A model generated the notes under the pieces. The model had not been told where the DNA came from. It did not search any database and saw only the letters and a program-made list of their open reading frames with translations. DNA of 64,000 bases, from contig NZ_OAML01000002.1 of assembly GCF_900199435.1 (NCBI RefSeq), positions 248,001-312,000 of the forward strand, read 5' to 3'. Made by a program: the position numbers and the translations under genes. Origin of the DNA: Pygmaiobacter massiliensis (GTDB lineage Bacteria > Bacillota > Clostridia > Oscillospirales > Ruminococcaceae). Shown piece after piece: positions 17,374-25,205 of the stretch (positions are counted from its first letter, which is position 1; each line of letters begins with the position of its first letter).

Positions 17374-17589
17374 ATGCGAAACCGATTGTTCAGCAATGAT
17401 ATACCGCCAGCATGCGAATACTGCGAGCATGGTCGCCGTGCCGCGGATCATATTATGATTCTTTGTAAAAAGCGCGGACCTGTTTCGCCGCATTACTCTT
17501 GTCGACGTTTTTTGTATTCACCTTTGCGTCGGGTGCCAAAACGCCGCCCTAAGCTGCCTACTTTCAGCGCAGAAGATTTTGAGCTTTAA
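17374..17589 (+). CDS. Small cysteine-rich conserved protein
   Basis: This 71-residue basic protein has a CEYCEHG motif, an ILCKKRG motif and an HYSCRRF motif, giving four cysteines that could bind zinc. Its C-terminus is PKLPTFSAEDFEL. I recall similar short proteins in Clostridia, always of unknown function. The ATG has AGAGGA 7 nt upstream. It follows the YlbJ-like gene by 33 nt and ends at a terminator, so the two are probably cotranscribed. Confidence 0.75.
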   Translation: MRNRLFSNDIPPACEYCEHGRRAADHIMILCKKRGPVSPHYSCRRFLYSPLRRVPKRRPKLPTFSAEDFEL

Positions 17590-17601
17590 TTTTTTGTATA
17601 A

Positions 17602-17636
17602 AAAATGCGAGGTGCCAGAATAGGCCCTCGCATTTT
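17602..17636. terminator. Bidirectional terminator
   Basis: An 11-bp perfect stem AAAATGCGAGG/CCTCGCATTTT has T-rich tails on both sides. It ends the small cysteine-rich gene on the plus strand and the small membrane-protein gene on the minus strand. Confidence 0.88.
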
Positions 17637-17644
17637 ATTTTGAT

Positions 17645-18007
17645 TTAGTTTGCCACAGCCGGAAGCAAATTGTAGACATAAACACAAGTAAGTGCCATGC
17701 AGTAAAGGCTGCAAAGTGAAATATACACTTTTTTATTTTTTGCGCTCTTGATTTTCACCGAGAAAATCACAATCAGCAAACAGGCAATTGCTAGTCCGAT
17801 AATGTCGATAAAACAGCGTGCCACATAAAGCTGAGAAACCAAAACTGTCTTTTGTAGTAATTGCGCCAGCGGCAGCCCCGCAATATGTGTTGCGGGCACT
17901 ATGAGGATTGGGATAATGCTAATCGCATAATCCGCATGACCGCTGCGCACAAAAACCACAATAATGCAAAGCAAAATGGCAATAATCGCTACGCTTTCTC
18001 CCATCAT
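17645..18007 (-). CDS. Small four-helix membrane protein of unknown function
   Basis: This 120-residue protein is almost wholly hydrophobic, with about four membrane segments: IAILLCIIVVFVRSG, ISIIPILIVPATHIAGLP, FIDIIGLAIACLLIVIFSV and ISLCSLYCMALTCVYVYN. The start at 18005-18007 is preferred because GGAGG lies 9 nt upstream; an ATG directly touching the GGAGG is too close. No family was recognised. It is a single-gene unit between a terminator and the tRNA promoter. Confidence 0.7.
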   Translation of the reverse strand: MMGESVAIIAILLCIIVVFVRSGHADYAISIIPILIVPATHIAGLPLAQLLQKTVLVSQLYVARCFIDIIGLAIACLLIVIFSVKIKSAKNKKVYISLCSLYCMALTCVYVYNLLPAVAN

Positions 18008-18087
18008 GTTTTTCATCCTCCATCTAATTTTTCCTTTATCATACACTAAAACAATTTGAACGTAAAGCGTTTTTTGTAAGATAACCC

Positions 18088-18115
18088 TTGACTTAAGCGA
18101 TATTTTAGATATAAT
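18088..18115 (+). promoter_or_regulatory. Promoter of tRNA-Thr
   Basis: TTGACT (18088-18093) and TATAAT (18110-18115) are 16 nt apart. The pair lies 28 nt upstream of the mature tRNA 5' end, as expected for a stable-RNA promoter. Confidence 0.8.
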
Positions 18116-18143
18116 AATAAATGCACTATGCAAACCGACCAAT

Positions 18144-18219
18144 GCTACTGTGGCTCAGCTGGTAGAGCAGCTCACTCGTAATGAGCAGGTCGCCTGTTCG
18201 AATCAGGTCAGTAGCTCCA
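18144..18219 (+). tRNA. tRNA-Thr (anticodon CGT)
   Basis: The 76-nt sequence folds as a full cloverleaf. The acceptor stem is GCTACTG/CAGTAGC, and the D arm is GCTCAGCTGGTAGAGC. The anticodon stem GCTCA/TGAGC has loop CTCGTAA and anticodon CGT. The T arm loop is TTCGAAT, and CCA is encoded. Its 3' part doubles as the prophage attachment site. The prophage restores an identical 3' half, so the tRNA stays functional. Confidence 0.97.
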
Positions 18220-18226
18220 AGAAAAG
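18175..18226. repeat. attL, 52-bp attachment core
   Basis: This 52-bp stretch is repeated exactly at 55512-55563. The match starts at the first base of the anticodon loop and runs through the T arm and CCA to the GAAAAG beyond the tRNA. The bases on each side differ between the two copies. The integrase gene lies 132 nt away. Together these define the left end of the prophage. Confidence 0.95.
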
Positions 18227-18268
18227 CCCTTATATTTCGCTTATTTAAGCCAAATATAAGGGCTTTTC
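18221..18268 (+). terminator. Prophage-supplied terminator for tRNA-Thr and integrase
   Basis: A perfect 17-bp stem, GAAAAGCCCTTATATTT with its complement (18221-18237 with 18252-18268), has a 14-nt loop. The first six bases of the stem are the end of the attachment core. It terminates the tRNA transcript on the plus strand and can serve the integrase on the minus strand. Confidence 0.85.
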
Positions 18269-18358
18269 TGTTGTTTATATTTCGGGCTTAAAATTGCCAA
18301 AATGGTGCAAAATGGCGGCATATCCTTACTGAAAGTGGCACAATAATGGCACAAAAAA

Positions 18359-19630
18359 TTAGATTTTTCCAAGCTCTCCAACCAGGTATTTTGTATTCTC
18401 AACTTCATCGTATTTGTCGATGGTAGTTGAGATTTTTGTATGCCCCATAATCTTCTTTAACGCATCCGGTTTCACGCCGTTTTCGACTGATAATTGGGTA
18501 AATGTATGCCTGGTTCGATGCGGAGTTAGCGTCCTATTCCCTGCCTCGTCCAAATAGTTAATGCCAAGCTTATCCAGTGCCGGGTAAAACAGCACGTCCA
18601 CAAAGTGGTCATAAGTGATTGTTCGGTTATCCTCCAAGACCAGCAGCGTCTGCTTTGTTTTCTGTCGCATCATTTCTTCTATAAAAGGATAGATTCGTTC
18701 ATGGATTGGTATCGGGCGATTTTTGCCGGCCTTAGTTTTGCTACCGCCGCGCATCAGATGGTTTTCGAGATCTACGTTAGCTCTCGGCAGCCTGAGCAGC
18801 TCATTTGCACGGAAGCCCGTATATACATAAATTAAGATAAGCCGAGCACCTAGCCGCAGCTTTGGATCTTCGTCCTGGTGCGCTGCGACAAATAGCTTTT
18901 CTATTTCTTCTTCAGTAAAGTTGCGGCGCTGCACCTTCTCTTCGTCCGTTTTGAGACTCAGCAGCTCACCATAGTTGGTGTCAATAATATCATCGCCCAT
19001 GGCCTCTTGGCAAAGTATGCTGATAAGAATTTGTATTTTATGCTTACCGGCATAACCCAAAGGCTCCGGCGGTTGCGAAATTAGCTTTTTATATCGCTCA
19101 ACATCTGCCGGTTGCATCTTGGCCAGTTGTTCTTTGGTGCGTATAACATAGCGAGGCTTTTTCATCGCTGTATCGATGATTTTCTGATAGTCACTCCGCT
19201 TCAAATCCCGCATCTTGCACGAGGATAGCACCTGTAATCGGCTCCATGCGGTGTCCATACCCTCCTGCCCTTTGTCGGTTAGTTTTCGGTAAGCCGAGCT
19301 TTCGGTGTACGAGCGCCAGATGTCACCCAAGGTCGCATTAAACCGCTCAGACACCATAGCCGGGTCAAACCGGTTTAGAATAGCCTGGGCTGCTGACAGC
19401 GTTTCAAAAGTACCAAGGGACATCGACACGCCGTTTTTTACAATGCGCGCTTGATAAGGCCGTGACCGATTATCTCCAAGATATCGAATCGAGCCTGTCC
19501 CCTTTGTTCGGCGTGGCAGCGGGTAATCTCTGCCCGGTATCAATACCGTCTGATGCGTTTGCTTTTTACCACAGAATGGGCAGTAAAGAAACTTGTCGTT
19601 GATGAAATTGTCGCATTTAATACAGCGCAA
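18359..19630 (-). CDS. int: Prophage tyrosine-family integrase
   Basis: This enzyme catalyses site-specific integration at the tRNA-Thr attachment site. The 423-residue product starts with a zinc-ribbon (CIKC and CPFC, residues 3-20), then an arm-binding region (KGTGSIRYLGDNRSRPYQAR). A SAM-like core-binding domain precedes the catalytic domain: R274 in TGFRANELLRL, H371 and R374 in TPHRTRHTF, H397 in MGHTKIS, and nucleophile Y407 in TIDKYDEV. All key residues are present. It reads toward attL. The N-terminal zinc ribbon is an addition seen in some Clostridia phage integrases. Confidence 0.96.
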   Translation of the reverse strand: MRCIKCDNFINDKFLYCPFCGKKQTHQTVLIPGRDYPLPRRTKGTGSIRYLGDNRSRPYQARIVKNGVSMSLGTFETLSAAQAILNRFDPAMVSERFNATLGDIWRSYTESSAYRKLTDKGQEGMDTAWSRLQVLSSCKMRDLKRSDYQKIIDTAMKKPRYVIRTKEQLAKMQPADVERYKKLISQPPEPLGYAGKHKIQILISILCQEAMGDDIIDTNYGELLSLKTDEEKVQRRNFTEEEIEKLFVAAHQDEDPKLRLGARLILIYVYTGFRANELLRLPRANVDLENHLMRGGSKTKAGKNRPIPIHERIYPFIEEMMRQKTKQTLLVLEDNRTITYDHFVDVLFYPALDKLGINYLDEAGNRTLTPHRTRHTFTQLSVENGVKPDALKKIMGHTKISTTIDKYDEVENTKYLVGELGKI

Positions 19631-19773
19631 AATAAAACACCTCCAAGGTATGACTTGCTAAGCCTACCCCAAAGGTGATACAATACAGTTGCGAGACTGC
19701 GTATCTTTCGAGGTAAGCTGTTCTTTCATCCTCTTGCCGGTTGCCGCCGGCAGGGGGATTTTTTTATTATTTT

Positions 19774-20181
19774 TTAAGCATCTACAGAAGGCGCTGTATT
19801 TGCCACACTTGATGCGGCGCTGTTGTCCGCAATGATATTTTTAAGTTTTGCGAAACCAATGAAGGAAAGGATCATTTGCACCAAAACAAACATTGCATAA
19901 ATAGGAAACAAAACTGCAGCCACTGCATATAAAATGCCCCCTGTTAAGGCAAATCCGCGTTTGTTCATTGCCCAACCTAGTACATTAAAAATTGCTGCAA
20001 GAACCGCCACAATCATGTGAGGCATTACTAGCATCGTTGCAATGCCAGCACCCACCGCTGCCGCCGCGTCTGTTTGAGAGCTTGCAGCCCCTGCAAAATA
20101 CGTTACAAGGTAAAGTGCATACAGTACGCCTAAAATCCAAGAGACCAATAGACACTTGCTTTTCTTTTGCTTAACTTTCAT
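19774..20181 (-). CDS. Four-TM membrane protein, lysogenic cargo
   Basis: This 135-residue protein has a basic N-terminus (MKVKQKKSK) and four hydrophobic segments: LLVSWILGVLYALYLVTYF, GAGIATMLVMPHMIVAVLAA, FALTGGILYAVAAVLFPIYA and FVLVQMILSFIGFAKL. A Ser/Ala-rich tail follows. It loosely resembles DUF4064-type membrane proteins. Its place beside the integrase, on the lysogenic strand, suggests expression in the lysogen. Superinfection exclusion or host-surface change are possible roles, not shown. Confidence 0.65.
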   Translation of the reverse strand: MKVKQKKSKCLLVSWILGVLYALYLVTYFAGAASSQTDAAAAVGAGIATMLVMPHMIVAVLAAIFNVLGWAMNKRGFALTGGILYAVAAVLFPIYAMFVLVQMILSFIGFAKLKNIIADNSAASSVANTAPSVDA

Positions 20182-20330
20182 GATAATACCTCCAATATTT
20201 TAACTACCGACCTGGCAGCCATTACAAATTGAATTTTATTCTCACGTGGGTTTTGCTTAGCATGGAATTTTGCTTGTAGCCATTGCATTTAATCTCCGGT
20301 GATCGTCAATGGAAACAACTGCTTGTGATA

Positions 20331-21230
20331 CTAAAATTGGATTCCTATAGGCGCAGTATCAAAAACCGTATTCCAAGTATCAGTATTAAAGACGTGGAAA
20401 CTCAACTCCACATTTTCCAATTCCGTTATTTTATTTTCCTGAAGTTTGGTCTCCATTATTGTAATGCCCGTCATAGCCTTTGTACCCGCAACTACTTCGG
20501 CCGACATAATTCCATCAACCATAAAACCGTTGACAGACATATTGGCTTGCTGAACGGTAATGGATTGTTCGGAATTGTTTTCGATATACAAAAGGATTTC
20601 GGGGCCCATAAAAGAGTCTTTAGAAAGTCCTTTGTATACTATTTTAACTCCATTCTCTTCATAGAGGAGTTGTCCTTCATCGTTGTACGTCTGAGTATAT
20701 TCTCCATAGGATGACGTTTCAAGTGTCACACGTTCAGAATCTGCAATTGTGTCCCATGTATCTGTATTAAAAACATGAAATTTAAAGGAGACATCTGTTA
20801 TAGTTTCGATGTCACAAACGTCCAGCATAGAATTCATAATTTTAATACTATCTCTCGTTTTTTTCCCAGCTGCCACATCGGAAGAAAACACGGTTTCGCT
20901 ACTGCCCGCAGTATAGCCGTTAACCACTACTGCTGCGGCTTGAACAGTCACATTGACATCACTGGTGTTTTCAATCAGCAATGTGACTTCCGGTCCCATC
21001 ATCCCGCCAAATTCCAAACCTTCTGCTGTTACTTTCAGACCATTTTCTTCGTAAAGAAGCTGTTCTGTAATTGTTTCTTTTTGGCTTCCTTGTCCCGTAG
21101 ATGAAATATTACTTGTTGCGGACGATTGAGTCGTAGAAGGTTGAGCTGCTGAAGATACCGCCGATCCCCCACATCCCACCAATGTTGCGGCCATGAATGT
21201 CGCCAGAATTGCTGCACCGAATCTTTTCAT
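20331..21230 (-). CDS. Secreted lipoprotein with tandem duplicated domain
   Basis: This 299-residue protein has a lipoprotein signal peptide ending in the lipobox LVGCGGS. A Ser/Thr/Gln-rich linker and two homologous domains of about 110 residues follow. Repeat 1 begins QLLYEENGLKVTAEGLEFGG and repeat 2 begins QLLYEENGVKIVYKGL. Both carry MGPE(V/I), IEN, VNG and FHVFNTDTW motifs. The domain looks like a beta-sandwich of unknown family. The start at 21228-21230 is preferred because AGGAGG lies 7 nt upstream; the ATG 6 nt before touches the site. It would be anchored on the outer face of the lysogen's membrane. Superinfection exclusion or lysogenic conversion is possible. Confidence 0.72.
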   Translation of the reverse strand: MKRFGAAILATFMAATLVGCGGSAVSSAAQPSTTQSSATSNISSTGQGSQKETITEQLLYEENGLKVTAEGLEFGGMMGPEVTLLIENTSDVNVTVQAAAVVVNGYTAGSSETVFSSDVAAGKKTRDSIKIMNSMLDVCDIETITDVSFKFHVFNTDTWDTIADSERVTLETSSYGEYTQTYNDEGQLLYEENGVKIVYKGLSKDSFMGPEILLYIENNSEQSITVQQANMSVNGFMVDGIMSAEVVAGTKAMTGITIMETKLQENKITELENVELSFHVFNTDTWNTVFDTAPIGIQF

Positions 21231-21280
21231 AAACATCCTCCTAAAAATTATCCGCCAAAGCGGAATGATTAAGATCCAAT

Positions 21281-21309
21281 GCCCTGCATTCTCCCCAGCA
21301 ATGCAGGGC
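21281..21309 (+). terminator. Hairpin with T-tract on the plus strand
   Basis: A 10-bp stem GCCCTGCATT/AATGCAGGGC is followed by six T on the plus strand only. No plus-strand gene ends here, so it may stop antisense transcription or be a mere structural element. Confidence 0.5.
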
Positions 21310-21382
21310 TTTTTTCTAATTCTTTCCTAAGCAACGACAACCATTTTGTTGATTTTTAGAGTACACACAAGAGCCAACGTTT

Positions 21383-21760
21383 TTATTTTAAGATAAATCC
21401 ACTGATAACGCGGCAGAGCGCCGGCACATCAGCACGAGAAACGAACTCAAACTTAACTTTACCTAAACCGCTAAACCACAGTTCCAGCTCGCTATCCAGG
21501 TCAAGCATGCCGGCAGTTTCTACGGAAAAAGCCTGAATCTTACTGTAAGGCAGCGAGGTGAAATCTTTCTTTTTTCCTGTGATGCCTTGAACATTGATTG
21601 CGAAAATACGCTTGTTTGTAAACACTACACCGTCGCGCATGCCTTGGAACGACCCAACAATTTGCTCGTCTTCAATAAACATCGGTTGGATCATGCCTGC
21701 AAAAGAGTCATTACCTACCGGTCTTAGCTTTAAAAAATCTGCATTTTGAAAATCAATCAT
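21383..21760 (-). CDS. Bacterial PH-domain protein
   Basis: This product of about 125 residues shows the bacterial pleckstrin-homology pattern. It includes FIEDEQIVGSFQGMRDGVVFTNKRIFAI, a segment ending in KKDFTSLPYSKIQAFSVET, and a final helix (VPALCRVISGFI). Such proteins are soluble and often have unknown ligands. The ATG at 21758-21760 has AGGAGG about 10 nt upstream. An upstream ATG at 21806 lacks a site. It lies downstream of the CPBP gene on the same strand, probably in one lysogenic transcript. Confidence 0.75.
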   Translation of the reverse strand: MIDFQNADFLKLRPVGNDSFAGMIQPMFIEDEQIVGSFQGMRDGVVFTNKRIFAINVQGITGKKKDFTSLPYSKIQAFSVETAGMLDLDSELELWFSGLGKVKFEFVSRADVPALCRVISGFILK

Positions 21761-21809
21761 TTGCGCTAAACCTCCTAATATTTCTCCAGCGTTAGCTGGT
21801 TGTTGCATA

Positions 21810-22706
21810 TCAAATTAGCACTAAAATCGCTTTTATTAAATTGTATAGAGAAAAAGCAACTGTAATAGCTAAAAACCATCTTACTGACTTCAATGCAAAA
21901 AATTCTTTGTATAGCTCTTTGTTGCACTTAATAGAAGCAATCACATTTCGGGGATTACAATCGTTCAATAGCTTCACAAAAAATGGCCTTTTCCATAAAA
22001 TTATAAGTGCCAGTGCAATTAACACTACATTTATAGCTAGCGTAACAGGAAGATTACTCCATGGAGTAATTGGTGATTCCTTGGAAAGCAGTTGAACAAG
22101 AATATTAGAACTCGACCACTCAAGAACCCATCCATTCACCATAATATGAAGTAAAATAGGAAAGAAGATATTCTTTGTTAGCACCATAAGAATGCCTAGC
22201 ATCAAGCCTGATGGTAGCACTATCACTACCCTGACACCTACGTGCATGAGGATGAAAAGCAACCATGTTGTAAGGATCGAAAATCCATTACCGTATTTTC
22301 TTAAAACACCGATGCCTACTCCTCGAAATAGCAACTCTTCCATGATGGGAGCCGAAATTACGGCTGCAAACACACTAACGTTTGTCCATGCTTCAGCGCC
22401 ATAATATAATTTCATGATTCCCGCGCTGGCGAGCAGCTCGGCATAAATGATATAAGTTGACGCAAAAAGGATAACTAAAGTTAAACTTTCAAACCAACAA
22501 ATCTGCTTTTCTTCATCATAAAAAAAGCATTTTAGCGAAACTTGTAAAGGCTTGCTTATCCACCATAGCAAAGCTGGCAACAAAATCAAGAAAGCAAATT
22601 CTGGAGCAAAAAAAGTATATGCTAGGATAAAAGCAACCCCATATCCAATAAACCTATTTACTGTTTGTTGAAAGCTCATCTCCTGCTTTTGCAAAGAATC
22701 ATTCAT
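21810..22706 (-). CDS. CPBP-family intramembrane metalloprotease
   Basis: This 298-residue multi-pass protein contains the CPBP (Abi) motif 1 EELLFRG, motif 2 with FILMHVG, and a later LLHIMVN histidine, the putative metal ligands. Up to eight hydrophobic segments are present. CPBP proteases process membrane substrates; some protect bacteriocin producers. The ATG at 22704-22706 has GGAAGGAG 7 nt upstream. It sits directly after the ImmA/repressor pair in the phage lysogeny region. Phage-borne CPBP proteins could act in superinfection immunity, but no direct evidence is visible. Confidence 0.82.
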   Translation of the reverse strand: MNDSLQKQEMSFQQTVNRFIGYGVAFILAYTFFAPEFAFLILLPALLWWISKPLQVSLKCFFYDEEKQICWFESLTLVILFASTYIIYAELLASAGIMKLYYGAEAWTNVSVFAAVISAPIMEELLFRGVGIGVLRKYGNGFSILTTWLLFILMHVGVRVVIVLPSGLMLGILMVLTKNIFFPILLHIMVNGWVLEWSSSNILVQLLSKESPITPWSNLPVTLAINVVLIALALIILWKRPFFVKLLNDCNPRNVIASIKCNKELYKEFFALKSVRWFLAITVAFSLYNLIKAILVLI

Positions 22707-22756
22707 TTCCTGGCTCCTTCCCTGGCTGTGGCTAAGGCGGATACACAATTGCTTTT

Positions 22757-23182
22757 TTAGATATTCAGATGCATTCCTTTGCACACTGTCCAATAGTGGT
22801 ATGCTCTCAAAATATCTTCCTGCGGTAAATCAAACCACTCTTCCAGCTCCCACAATTCGGTATAGCCAGCATCAAAAGCCTTTTGAAAGTCCGCAGGCGT
22901 AAGATAACGTTCAATCACAGCGCGGTGCGCTCTATGCTCCATTCGTTCGACCAGCTCAAACGGACTGTCTACTTTGTGAAGTGCGCCGGTCATGCAATGT
23001 CCTTGCTCATGCATGCACATAGATCGCAGCTGTCTTGTAGTGTCAATTTTAGAAAAATCGATTGCAACCGCATAATGGTCTCCGGCTCTAAGTGTGGCAG
23101 CGGGATGCGGCATACCTATATACGGAATTACGTCTACATCGTTTTCTTCAGCATAATCGTAAAAATCAGCAAGCTGAAACAA
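22757..23182 (-). CDS. ImmA/IrrE-family metallopeptidase
   Basis: This 141-residue protein carries the zincin motif HEQGH in RSMCMHEQGHCMTGA and a downstream ERMEHRAHRAVIE helix. ImmA-type peptidases cleave the phage or ICE repressor to trigger induction. The start is a TTG with GGGGAG 6 nt upstream, 2 nt after the repressor stop, so the two are translated together. The partner repressor is the likely substrate. Confidence 0.92.
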   Translation of the reverse strand: MFQLADFYDYAEENDVDVIPYIGMPHPAATLRAGDHYAVAIDFSKIDTTRQLRSMCMHEQGHCMTGALHKVDSPFELVERMEHRAHRAVIERYLTPADFQKAFDAGYTELWELEEWFDLPQEDILRAYHYWTVCKGMHLNI

Positions 23183-23184
23183 CT

Positions 23185-23541
23185 TTATCTCCCCTGTTTC
23201 TTTGCGCGGCGCTCACGCATCACGCGGACCATATCCCGCACAACGTCTTTTTCATCATCGTTTAATTCTTTGTACTCGCCATAAAAAGCGATGTCTACTT
23301 CATCTAAAATATCTGGCTCGCCGCTTTTTGCGGCGGGCTTTTCTTTTTGTTCACCCGTAAGCAAATAGTCAACCGTGACACCAAAGTAATCGGCTACTTT
23401 TTGCAACTGAGCCGCTTGTGGTGTAGTGCCTTTATTTTTCCAGGTGGTGGGTGTAGCCTTGCTCATTCCCATCTCTAACGCTGCCCGTGTTGGTGCAATT
23501 CCTTTTTTCTTGCAGAGACTGCAAAAAAGCTCATAAAACAC
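23185..23541 (-). CDS. CI-like repressor (HTH_3)
   Basis: This 118-residue protein has an N-terminal Xre-type helix-turn-helix (RAALEMGMSKATPTTWKNKG, VADYFGVTVDYLLTGE) and a C-terminal acidic/basic helix (EYKELNDDEKDVVRDM) that could be the dimerisation part or the ImmA target. The GTG start has GGAGG 8 nt upstream. It faces the early operon across a region with repeated GTTNAAC sites, so it is the lysogeny repressor. Confidence 0.92.
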   Translation of the reverse strand: MFYELFCSLCKKKGIAPTRAALEMGMSKATPTTWKNKGTTPQAAQLQKVADYFGVTVDYLLTGEQKEKPAAKSGEPDILDEVDIAFYGEYKELNDDEKDVVRDMVRVMRERRAKKQGR

Positions 23542-23585
23542 AATAAAGCCCTCCAGACTTTGTGCAACATGGAGAAGCTAAAAAA

Positions 23586-23716
23586 GTTCAACTTTTCCTA
23601 TTGCAAGGTTTAACAAAATAAGCTATACTGTGTTCACAGGAGTTGAACAAGTTAAGCTTTCGTTGATTTTATTTGACTCCAATAAAATAATATCACGTAT
23701 GTTTAACAAATTCAAC
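23586..23716. promoter_or_regulatory. Lysis-lysogeny control region with repeated GTTNAAC operators
   Basis: Four exact GTTNAAC palindromes lie at 23586-23592, 23608-23614, 23642-23648 and 23701-23707, with a near-match at 23710-23716. The early plus-strand promoter TTGCAA (23601-23606)-17-TATACT (23624-23629) has one palindrome in its spacer. A minus-strand promoter TTGTTC-17-TATAGC faces the repressor and has another palindrome over its -35 box. This is the expected layout for CI/Cro control. Confidence 0.8.
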
Positions 23717-23744
23717 ATCATAAGCAAAGGAGGTTTATTTTTGT

Positions 23745-23939
23745 ATGCCTGCACAATGGACTGGTGATATTTTCGGCAAATTAAAAGCAAACCGTATTAC
23801 TCAAATTGAATTTGCCGGAAAACTTGGCTACACGCCGCAATATGTCTGCTCTGTATTAAACGGAAAGCGTCAGCCGAAAAATGCAGAGCGTCTTTTCAAA
23901 ACGGTCTTGGAAGAGCTAATCGCAGAAAAGAACATGTAG
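23745..23939 (+). CDS. Cro-like HTH protein
   Basis: This 64-residue protein is almost entirely a helix-turn-helix (ITQIEFAGKLGYTPQYVCSVLNGKRQP). It is the first gene of the early operon, opposite the repressor. AAAGGAGG lies 11 nt upstream. Likely role: Cro-like early repressor. Confidence 0.85.
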   Translation: MPAQWTGDIFGKLKANRITQIEFAGKLGYTPQYVCSVLNGKRQPKNAERLFKTVLEELIAEKNM

Positions 23940-23951
23940 AAAGGAGAACTT

Positions 23952-24116
23952 ATGAAACTCACAGTAAATAAACATGGAGTTTTTTTAGACGATCTAAAAA
24001 TCCCTCTTTGCTTTGCAATAGAAATCAAAAATATTTGTTCTTTGGAATTGTCTGAGGTTGTTCTTCACTTGCAAGTCAGCGAAGTAGCTGTCGAGCACGT
24101 CGCGCATCTATCTTAA
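23952..24116 (+). CDS. Short early phage protein, unknown
   Basis: A 54-codon frame begins at an ATG with AAGGAG 6 nt upstream, 12 nt after the Cro-like gene. Its product starts MKLTVNKHGVFLDDLKIP and ends VSEVAVEHVAHLS. It resembles the short two-strand-plus-helix proteins often placed after cro in Clostridia phages. No function was recognised. Confidence 0.6.
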   Translation: MKLTVNKHGVFLDDLKIPLCFAIEIKNICSLELSEVVLHLQVSEVAVEHVAHLS

Positions 24117-24194
24117 GAATAATCTCCATTTTTCCATCTCCTTTGGCCATATTTTATCATTCTCAAAAAAGAGATACAAACAGAAAGGATAGCT

Positions 24195-24899
24195 ATGAAC
24201 GAACTTATCAAAATCAACTACGATTCTGAACAGCCTACCGTTAGCGGCAGAGAACTGCACCAGTTTTTGCAGGTTGGTACCGAATACAAAAAGTGGTTTG
24301 AGAGAATGAGCGAATACGGCTTCGCCGAAAACACCGATTTTGTAAAGGTGACCCAAAAATGTCTTACCTCTGCAACTGGTCAAAACATGACCGACCACCA
24401 ACTCACTGTCCCGATGGCAAAAGAAATCTGCATGTTGCAGCGCAACGAAAAAGGTAAGCAAGCGCGGCAATATTTCATCCAATTAGAGAATGCCTGGAAC
24501 ACGCCGGAGCAGGTTATGGCACGAGCGCTTAAACTGGCGGACAAGCAAATTCTTTCCCTGCGCACAGAAAACAGCCGTCTTGCAGTGCAAGCACAAATCA
24601 TGCAACCGAAAGCAGATTATTTTGACGAGCTGGTCGACCGCAATCTTTTGACAAATTTCAGGGAAACCGCAAAGCAACTCGGTATTAAAGAAAAATCTTT
24701 TATCTGTTTTCTTTTGGAGAAAAAGTACATTTACCGCGATAAGCGCGGAAAGCTGATGCCGTATGCGCAGTACGTGGAAAGCGGTTTGTTCGAAATAAAG
24801 GAACAAATCAACGAAAAAACACAGTGGGCTGGCACGCAGACACTAATCACTCCCAAAGGGCGCGAAACGTTCCGATTGCTTTGCTTGAAAACGGCTTAA
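24195..24899 (+). CDS. Phage antirepressor (AntA/AntB plus KilA-C)
   Basis: This 234-residue protein has an N-terminal AntA/AntB domain (VSGRELHQFLQVGTEYKKWF, YGFAENTDFV, LTVPMAKEICMLQRN). A helical linker leads to a C-terminal KilA-C domain (NFRETAKQLGIKEKSFICFL, YRDKRGKLMPYAQYVESG). Antirepressors inactivate the lysogeny repressor or regulate early genes. AGAAAGGA lies upstream of the ATG. It is part of the early operon. Confidence 0.9.
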   Translation: MNELIKINYDSEQPTVSGRELHQFLQVGTEYKKWFERMSEYGFAENTDFVKVTQKCLTSATGQNMTDHQLTVPMAKEICMLQRNEKGKQARQYFIQLENAWNTPEQVMARALKLADKQILSLRTENSRLAVQAQIMQPKADYFDELVDRNLLTNFRETAKQLGIKEKSFICFLLEKKYIYRDKRGKLMPYAQYVESGLFEIKEQINEKTQWAGTQTLITPKGRETFRLLCLKTA

Positions 24900-24968
24900 T
24901 CTTTAGCCTACGTCCGGATTTTACCACAGCAATTGTCCAATAAAACGGATTTTAGAAAGGAGTTATAC

Positions 24969-25181
24969 ATGTCTTTCGCAGAAATTGAACGCAGCACAAA
25001 GATTTACCTTATCCCTGATGAGATTGCTGATGTGCTGGAATCCGATCCGCAAACTATCCGAAACCAAGCCAAAGAAGACCCTTCTAAACTAGGCTTTCCG
25101 GTCATCGTCTGTGGTCGGTATGTCAAAATCCCCCGCGCGGGCTTTGTCTACTTCTTCAAATATGGCCGCCCGGCACCTTAA
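24969..25181 (+). CDS. Small HTH/excisionase-like protein
   Basis: This 70-residue protein reads like a short winged helix (LIPDEIADVLESDPQTIRNQAKE, VIVCGRYVKIPRAGFVYFF). The fold is close to excisionase or MerR-type DNA-binding domains. AAAGGAG lies 7 nt before the ATG. It could be the phage excisionase, though distance from the integrase argues for caution. Confidence 0.6.
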   Translation: MSFAEIERSTKIYLIPDEIADVLESDPQTIRNQAKEDPSKLGFPVIVCGRYVKIPRAGFVYFFKYGRPAP

Positions 25182-25205
25182 CCTCACAGAAAGCGAGCCT
25201 TTACG

